Part shown: positions 58,774 to 64,000 of the stretch, in pieces
Position numbering within the stretch: position 1 is the stretch's first letter
Layout: every line of letters starts with the position of its first letter
Source: Dermatophilaceae bacterium Soc4.6
GTDB lineage: Bacteria > Actinomycetota > Actinomycetes > Actinomycetales > Dermatophilaceae
Direction: 5' to 3'
Length of the DNA: 64,000 bases
NCBI GenBank assembly: GCA_039889245.1
Contig: JAZGVH010000002.1
Location: 2,790,001 to 2,854,000 of the forward strand
Translations under genes and position numbers: made by a program
Notes under the pieces: generated by a model
What the model was told of the DNA's origin: nothing
Databases searched by the model: none
Seen by the model: the letters and a program-made list of their open reading frames with translations, nothing else

Positions 58774-59994
58774 ATGACCTCGGCCTACGTCTACGACGCC
58801 CTGCGCACCCCGTTCGGCCGCTTCGGCGGTGCCCTCGCGGGCACCCGGCCCGACGACCTCGCCGCCACGGTGCTGGCGTCGCTCGTCGCGCGGCACCCCG
58901 GTCTCGACCCGGCGCGCATCGACGAGGTCGTCCTGGGTGACGCCAACGGTGCGGGAGAGGACAACCGCAACGTCGCACGGATGGCGGTCCTCCTGGCCGG
59001 CCTGCCCGTCTCGGTCCCGGCCTCCACCGTCAACCGGCTCTGCGGCTCGAGCCTCGACGCCGTGATGCTCGGGTCGCGCTCGGTCGAGACCGGAGACGCC
59101 GAGCTGGTGCTGACCGGAGGCGTCGAGTCGATGACTCGGGCGCCGTGGGTGATGCCCAAGCCGGCCAGGGGGTTCCCGGCCGGCAACGCCGAGCTGGTGT
59201 CGACCACGCTGGGGTGGCGGCTGGTCAACGCCCGGATGCCGACCGACTGGACCCTGTCGCTGGGAGAGTGCAACGAGCAGCTGCAGCAGCGCTTCGGCAT
59301 CAGCCGCGAGCGGCAGGACGACTTCGCCCTGCGCTCCCACCGCCTGGCCGACGCGGCGTGGGCCGAGGGCTTCTACGACGCCCTCGTCGTGCCGGTCGAG
59401 GGCGTCGACCTGCCCCGCGACGAAGGCATCCGCGGGGGCTCGACCCTCGAGAAGCTGGCCGGTCTGCAGCCCGTGTTCCGGCCGGACGGCACGATCACTG
59501 CCGGCAACGCGTCGCCCCTGAACGACGGTGCCTCGGCCGTGCTCATCGGATCGGAGGCCGCGTCCGGCCTCCTCGGGGGCGCCTCCCCCCTGGCGCGCGT
59601 CGCCGGTCGGGGGGCGCACGCGCTGGAGCCGCAGCTGTTCGGCTTCGCCCCGGTCGAGGCCGCCAACACCGCGCTGAGGCGCGCCGGCATCGGATGGGCT
59701 GACGTGGCGGCGGTCGAGCTCAACGAGGCCTTCGCAGTGCAGTCGCTCGCCTGCGTCGACGCCTGGGGGGTCGACCCCGGTATCGTCAACGCCAAGGGTG
59801 GGGCGATCGCCATCGGCCACCCCCTCGGCGCGTCTGGGGGCCGCATCGTCGCGACCCTCGCCAAGCGCCTGCGCGACACCGGTGAGCGCTGGGGAGTGGC
59901 CGCCATCTGCATCGGGGTGGGCCAGGCTCTCGCGGTCGTGCTGGAGAACGTCGACCTGAGCGCCCGTAGCTGGCCCGGAGACGGCTCCGATTGA
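58774..59994 (+). CDS. pcaF: Beta-ketoadipyl-CoA thiolase-type acetyltransferase
   Basis: 406 residues. Cys90 (NRLCGSS), NEAFAVQSLACVDAWG, GHPLGASGGR, CIGVGQ as in PcaF. GAAGGAG. 43 bases after pobA, same operon. Cleaves beta-ketoadipyl-CoA; acetoacetyl-CoA thiolase is the alternative. Confidence 0.88.
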   Translation: MTSAYVYDALRTPFGRFGGALAGTRPDDLAATVLASLVARHPGLDPARIDEVVLGDANGAGEDNRNVARMAVLLAGLPVSVPASTVNRLCGSSLDAVMLGSRSVETGDAELVLTGGVESMTRAPWVMPKPARGFPAGNAELVSTTLGWRLVNARMPTDWTLSLGECNEQLQQRFGISRERQDDFALRSHRLADAAWAEGFYDALVVPVEGVDLPRDEGIRGGSTLEKLAGLQPVFRPDGTITAGNASPLNDGASAVLIGSEAASGLLGGASPLARVAGRGAHALEPQLFGFAPVEAANTALRRAGIGWADVAAVELNEAFAVQSLACVDAWGVDPGIVNAKGGAIAIGHPLGASGGRIVATLAKRLRDTGERWGVAAICIGVGQALAVVLENVDLSARSWPGDGSD

Positions 59995-60027
59995 GAGAGC
60001 TGCGCTCACTGTGGGCTGATCCCCGGT

Positions 60028-60054
60028 GACCTGACCCCTGCGACCTGACCCCTG
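60028..60054. repeat. Two 14-base-spaced direct repeats
   Basis: GACCTGACCCCTG twice (60028-60040, 60042-60054) after the thiolase gene; no function seen. Confidence 0.7.
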
Positions 60055-60073
60055 TGACCTCGCGATGGCCAGG

Positions 60074-62332
60074 TCAGTGCTCGCGCAGCCCCAGCCGCCC
60101 GTGCACCCGCGTCAGCCAGCGCGGCGCCCACCAGTTGGCCTCACCGAGCAGTCGCATGAGGGCCGGGACGAGCAGCCCACGCACCACGGTGGCGTCGAGG
60201 AGGATGGCGAAGGCCACGCCGAAGCCGAGCTGCTTGATGTTGGTGACGCCGCTGGTGACGAAGGTGGCGAAGACCACGGCGAGCAGGACCGCCGCGGCGG
60301 TGATGATGCGTCCCGACCGCTGAAGGCCGAGGGTCACCGACCGCTGGGTGTCGCTGCCGCGGTGGTGCTCCTCGGCGATGCGGGCGATCAGGAACACCTC
60401 GTAGTCCATCGACAGCGCGAACGCGGTGACGGCGACGAGGACGGCCATCGACGTGTCGACCCCGCCGGTCACGGTGAAGTCGCCGACCAGCCACTGGAGA
60501 TGGCCCTCCTGGAAGACCCAGACGAGGACGCCGAGCGTCGCGGTGAGGCTGAGCACGTTGAGCAGGACGGCCTTGACCGGGATGAGGACCGACCCCGTGA
60601 AGAGGAAGAGCAGCACCAGGGTGGCGAGGGCGATCCAGGCCAGCGCCCACCGGCCGCGGTCGGCGATGGCTGACTGCGAGTCGGTGAACTGCGCCGCCGT
60701 CCCCCCGACGAGCCGGTCGGGCACCGGTGGGGCGGTCGAGCGGATGCTGGCGACGAGGTCTCGCCCGGCGTTCGTGACCGGCTCGACGTCGGAGACGACG
60801 GCCAGTCGGGCGTCGGGCCCGGCGGCCCACGAGCGTGGGTCGGGGTTGGGCGCCACGACAGCACCCGACGCGACGACGTCGGTAGGGGTCGTGACCGTGA
60901 CGACGTGTGGCAGACGCGACAGCGTCTCGGCATACTGCCGGACGTCGGTCGCCCGCGAGGCCATCCCCGGCAGCACCACGTCGACCGGGGAGCCCTGTTG
61001 CCCAGCGAACCGCGTCGCCAGCGTTGCCGAGGTGACGGCCACGGGGTGGTCGGCAGGGAGCGCGCGCTGGTCGGTCTGCGTGAAGCTGACCCCCAGCACC
61101 GGAGAGGCCAGCACGCCCAGGAGGGTGATGACGGCGAACAGCACGGGCACGGGTCGGCGCATCACCGCCCCCGCTACCCGCGCCCAGGCTCCGTCGTCGC
61201 GTGGTGCGAGATCCCGGCCGCGCACCCGCAGCCGGTCGATCCGGGTGCCGAGCAGCGAGAGGGCGGCGGGGAGAGCGGTGATGGCCGCGAGCACGGCCAT
61301 GGCCGTGGCGGCCACGCCGGCGTAGCCGAACGACCGCAGGAAGTACTGCCGGAAGAACATCATCGAGGCGAGCACCACGGTGACGGTCGCACCGGAGAAG
61401 ATCACGGTGCGCCCGGCGGTCGCGACCGTGCGGGCCACGGCGGCGCGCACCCCGTCGCGCGAGGGGTCGTCCACCAGGGCGAGCTCTTCACGGAAGCGGG
61501 TCACGACGAGCAGGGCGTAGTCGATGCCCAGTCCGAGACCCAGGCCGGTGATGAGGTTGAGGGCGAAGATCGACACGTCGGTGGTCAGCGAGATGACCCA
61601 TACCAGGAAGAAGCTTCCCACGATGGATCCCAGGGCGACGACGAGGGGGAGACCAGCCGAGACGAGGCTGCCGAAGACCAGGAGCAGGAGCACGAAGGTC
61701 AGGGGAATCGCGATCGACTCGGCCCGGGCGAGGTCGCCCGTGATCGAGTCGTTGATGGCCTGGTTGACGGCCTCGGCGCCGCCGATCGCCACCGTGAGCA
61801 GCGGGTCACGTGCGTCGAGCTGCTCGACGAGGGCGGTCACCCGGGCGCCCACTTCGGCCCGGGTGGTGTCGTCGGCGGCGCCCACGCCGACGACCACCTC
61901 ACCCATGCGCCCGTCGGTGCTGCGGAGGGCCCCCGGGCGGCCTGAGGTCCAGTACGACGTCACGTCGGTGACGCCGGAGCTGCGACCCACCTCCCGCACG
62001 AGAGCGGTCGCGGCAGCGCTCCCGGCGGCCGAGTCGACGCCGGCGGGGGTGTCGACGGCCAGCACCAGGATCGGCTGGTGGACGTGGAAGCGCGCGCCCA
62101 GCACCGTCGACGCCCGTCCGGACTCGGCGTCGGCGTCGTCGAATCCTGCGGACTGCAGCCGCGGGAAGAGGCCGGCGCCGAGGACGCCCGCCACGGCCAG
62201 TGCGGCAAGGAAGAGGGCGAGGACGGCGCGCGGCCGCCGAGCGACCAGGGCGCCGAATCGCTCGAGGCGACCGGGGGGCGCCACGGTGGTCGAGGGGGAG
62301 GGACTGGTGCCCTCGGGTCGCTGGTGGGTCAT
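60074..62332 (-). CDS. MMPL-family RND transporter
   Basis: 752 residues, 12 helices in two halves, each with an extracytoplasmic domain. GLGLGIDYALLVVTRFREEL and DYEVFLIARIAEEHH carry the charged helix residues. ATG 62332 or 62347. Divergent from its TetR regulator. Exports lipid or drug. Confidence 0.9.
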   Translation of the reverse strand: MTHQRPEGTSPSPSTTVAPPGRLERFGALVARRPRAVLALFLAALAVAGVLGAGLFPRLQSAGFDDADAESGRASTVLGARFHVHQPILVLAVDTPAGVDSAAGSAAATALVREVGRSSGVTDVTSYWTSGRPGALRSTDGRMGEVVVGVGAADDTTRAEVGARVTALVEQLDARDPLLTVAIGGAEAVNQAINDSITGDLARAESIAIPLTFVLLLLVFGSLVSAGLPLVVALGSIVGSFFLVWVISLTTDVSIFALNLITGLGLGLGIDYALLVVTRFREELALVDDPSRDGVRAAVARTVATAGRTVIFSGATVTVVLASMMFFRQYFLRSFGYAGVAATAMAVLAAITALPAALSLLGTRIDRLRVRGRDLAPRDDGAWARVAGAVMRRPVPVLFAVITLLGVLASPVLGVSFTQTDQRALPADHPVAVTSATLATRFAGQQGSPVDVVLPGMASRATDVRQYAETLSRLPHVVTVTTPTDVVASGAVVAPNPDPRSWAAGPDARLAVVSDVEPVTNAGRDLVASIRSTAPPVPDRLVGGTAAQFTDSQSAIADRGRWALAWIALATLVLLFLFTGSVLIPVKAVLLNVLSLTATLGVLVWVFQEGHLQWLVGDFTVTGGVDTSMAVLVAVTAFALSMDYEVFLIARIAEEHHRGSDTQRSVTLGLQRSGRIITAAAVLLAVVFATFVTSGVTNIKQLGFGVAFAILLDATVVRGLLVPALMRLLGEANWWAPRWLTRVHGRLGLREH

Positions 62333-62333
62333 C

Positions 62334-62380
62334 TGAACAGTGTTCATACTGTGACGGTGACACTTGAACTTAACACTGTC
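62334..62380. promoter_or_regulatory. TetR/MMPL operator region
   Basis: TGAACAGTGTTCA (62334-62346, perfect) and a second inverted half-site AACACTGTC (62372-62380) lie between the MMPL and TetR genes. Confidence 0.5.
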
Positions 62381-62426
62381 AAGACCTCCGTTCGGGTCAG
62401 CTCCCCACCGTTCGTATGCTGTCCCG

Positions 62427-63134
62427 ATGAGGAAGACCAGGGGTGCCGGCACCGCGAAGGGTGCGTGGGTGTCTGCTGACGCGTCCCCCTACCACCACGG
62501 CGACCTGCGGGAGGCGCTGGTGGCCGAGGCCCTGTCGCGGGTCAGGGCGCAGGGGGCGGAGGCGGTGTCACTGCGGGCGGTCGCGCAGGCGGTCGGGGTC
62601 AGCCCGAGCGCTGCCTACCACCACTTCGCCGACAAGACGGCGATCCTCGTCGCGGTGGCCGAGCGTGGAGCCGACGAGCTCGACCGCCGCGCCGTCGAGG
62701 CCGCCGGTGGGCTGACGGTCGACGACTCAGCTACCGGGCTCACGCGACTGGCGGCCGTCGGCGTGGCCTACATCGGCTTCGCGGTCGACGAGCCACACCT
62801 CTTCCGACACACCTTCGGCCCCTACTGCGCCAGGATCCCGCACGTCGACATCGGCACGGACACAGGGACCACTGCGGGGACCACCGCGGGGACCACCGCG
62901 CGGACCGAGAGCGACACCGACGTCGACACCGACTCGGCCTACGGCCTACTGGTCGACACCCTCGACCGGCTCGACGCGCTCGGAGCGTTGCAGCGTCGCG
63001 ACGGGCTCGACCTCCTGGCGTGGGCTGCGGTCCACGGCTTCGCCAGCCTGGTGCTCGACGGGTTCCTCTCGGCTGATGCCGGTCCGGTGCTCGTCGATGT
63101 CCTCAGCTCACTCCTGGCCCCGCCCTCTTCCTGA
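62427..63134 (+). CDS. TetR-family regulator (WHG domain)
   Basis: 235 residues. HTH: YHHGDLREALVAEAL, VSLRAVAQAVGVSPSAAYHH. WHG-type C-terminal domain (WAAVHGFASLVLDGF). A Thr/Gly/Asp loop is coded by 12-bp repeats (about 62864-62906). ATG has TATGCT 6 bases before it. Confidence 0.9.
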   Translation: MRKTRGAGTAKGAWVSADASPYHHGDLREALVAEALSRVRAQGAEAVSLRAVAQAVGVSPSAAYHHFADKTAILVAVAERGADELDRRAVEAAGGLTVDDSATGLTRLAAVGVAYIGFAVDEPHLFRHTFGPYCARIPHVDIGTDTGTTAGTTAGTTARTESDTDVDTDSAYGLLVDTLDRLDALGALQRRDGLDLLAWAAVHGFASLVLDGFLSADAGPVLVDVLSSLLAPPSS

Positions 63135-63174
63135 CGTTGGGCCGACGTGGGTTGGACCGGCGGTCTCTGGTTGC

Positions 63175-64000
63175 TCAGCACACCTGCGGGACCGAGGCCG
63201 GAGTGGCGACCCTGAGCTTCCAGGCATCCTGCCGACCGAGGGCAGCGTCGGAGGGGAGAGTGACCCACTTGGTGATGAGTCGGTCACCCGCAGGGCCGCG
63301 ATAGGGCGTCAAGGGCTCCACAGGGGACGCGCCGGCGTGACCGGCGGAAGAGGCGGAAGTCGGGGACGTGGCGGACGTGGCAGAGGCTGCGGGAGCGAGG
63401 TCGACTCCCGACTCACCGGGCGGCGGTCCCACCCGGATCTCGCGCCCCCGGTGGTTGCGGAAGACCACCCCGCTGCGACGGTCGGGGTCTCCCTCCATCG
63501 AGAACTCCCCCCGGTGGTGCCCGTCGTGGTGGCGGGGGCAGAGGCTGAGCATTCGGTTGATGTCCGTGGCTCCTCCATGGGCCCAGTGGTCGAGGTGATG
63601 CACCTCGACGTGACGGGTGGCGCAGCATCCGGGGTAGCGGCAGCCGCGGTCGCGGTCCTCGATGAGACGGCGCGAGCGGTCCGGCACGATGCGCTGGTCG
63701 CGGCCGACGCTGACCGGTGCACCGTCGACCTCCCAGATCGGCTGGACCACCCCGTCACAGGCGAACTTGGCCGCCAGACTCGGCGGGATGGCGCCTCGGC
63801 CGTTGATCCACGACCCGTCGCTCGAGAGGTGGACGTAGACGCGGTAGCGCTGGGACCGGGACGCGGACTCGATGCTCGACAGTGACCGGCTGGCCACCTC
63901 GATGAGCGCGTCACCCAGGGTGATCGACGGGGCATCGGCTCCCGTGACCGTGGCCGTGGACCCGTCCGGCCCGTCGCCCGCGGTGGCCGTGCTGGCCGCT
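63175..64000 (-). CDS. DUF222/HNH endonuclease, C-terminal part
   Basis: The frame is open to the window end, so the N-terminus is missing. CRYPGC, HVEVHHLDHWAHGGATDI and LCPRHHDGHH are the HNH fingers. A DUF222 helix lies before. Alternating Ala/Thr/Ser tail. Members occur in many copies in actinobacteria and are linked with mobile DNA. Confidence 0.88.
   Translation of the reverse strand, partial: AASTATAGDGPDGSTATVTGADAPSITLGDALIEVASRSLSSIESASRSQRYRVYVHLSSDGSWINGRGAIPPSLAAKFACDGVVQPIWEVDGAPVSVGRDQRIVPDRSRRLIEDRDRGCRYPGCCATRHVEVHHLDHWAHGGATDINRMLSLCPRHHDGHHRGEFSMEGDPDRRSGVVFRNHRGREIRVGPPPGESGVDLAPAASATSATSPTSASSAGHAGASPVEPLTPYRGPAGDRLITKWVTLPSDAALGRQDAWKLRVATPASVPQVC

Overview
The window is about 64 kb of chromosome from a high-GC actinobacterium. 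Codon third positions are overwhelmingly G or C, GTG starts are frequent, and gene order matches the Micrococcales. I would guess the Intrasporangiaceae (Janibacter, Knoellia or Phycicoccus-like), but 16S or marker-gene placement would be needed to say so. I see no insertion sequence, prophage, integrase or CRISPR array. Many genes carry a TANNNT -10 element 6 or 7 bases before the start codon, which indicates leaderless transcripts, and I used this to choose several starts.

Layout. 1-9.4 kb: an acyl-CoA synthetase cut by the window edge, argS, an XRE-TetR fusion regulator divergent from a cyclase/acyl-CoA synthetase pair, an orphan PAS/GAF sensor kinase and a degenerate ApbE-like protein. 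9.6-15.1 kb: the pntAB proton-pumping transhydrogenase, two small membrane-associated genes, and upp/tadA sharing one divergent promoter, then tRNA-Ser(CGA). 15.2-19.8 kb: a frameshifted MarR pseudogene leading into a MaoC hydratase and a CitE-like lyase, a DUF1684 gene, the C-terminal stump of an FprA-type reductase, aroQ, a LytR_C protein and a small conserved gene. 19.8-25.5 kb: HerA-like ATPase, RpiR regulator plus murQ (cell-wall sugar recycling), MarR plus MFS exporter. 25.6-30 kb: secreted M4 metalloprotease, lipoprotein, tRNA-Ser(GGA), a second MFS protein and the SRP RNA. 30-34.3 kb: a protein with a degenerate nuclease-like domain, an ABC exporter pair and an OsmC protein.

34.3-49.4 kb holds housekeeping genes: dnaX, plsC-type acyltransferase, a nickel/cobalt permease with a recognisable Nur box, ppc, a two-component cluster (NarL-type regulator, receiver-only regulator, GAF kinase), recR, DUF5063, lysC (with an internal beta-subunit start) and asd. 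The usual dnaX-ybaB-recR group is split by about 9 kb here and ybaB is absent from the gap.

49.5-54.9 kb is the most unusual part: an Asp23/Gls24 envelope-stress island. On the minus strand an ECF-type sigma factor overlaps an Asp23 gene in the position where an anti-sigma factor usually sits, followed by an amber-interrupted DUF2599 lipoprotein. On the plus strand there is a seven-gene run: Asp23, short Asp23, a tiny basic protein with an HPD J-domain core, DUF2273, a DUF6286-like Asp23 relative, an AmaP-like anchor and a CsbD protein.

54.9-64 kb: a FadD ligase, an IclR regulator divergent from pobA and a pcaF-type thiolase (4-hydroxybenzoate / beta-ketoadipate), an MMPL exporter divergent from its TetR regulator, and a DUF222/HNH endonuclease gene cut by the window end. 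Short 9-bp or 12-bp in-frame tandem repeats recur in at least five genes.
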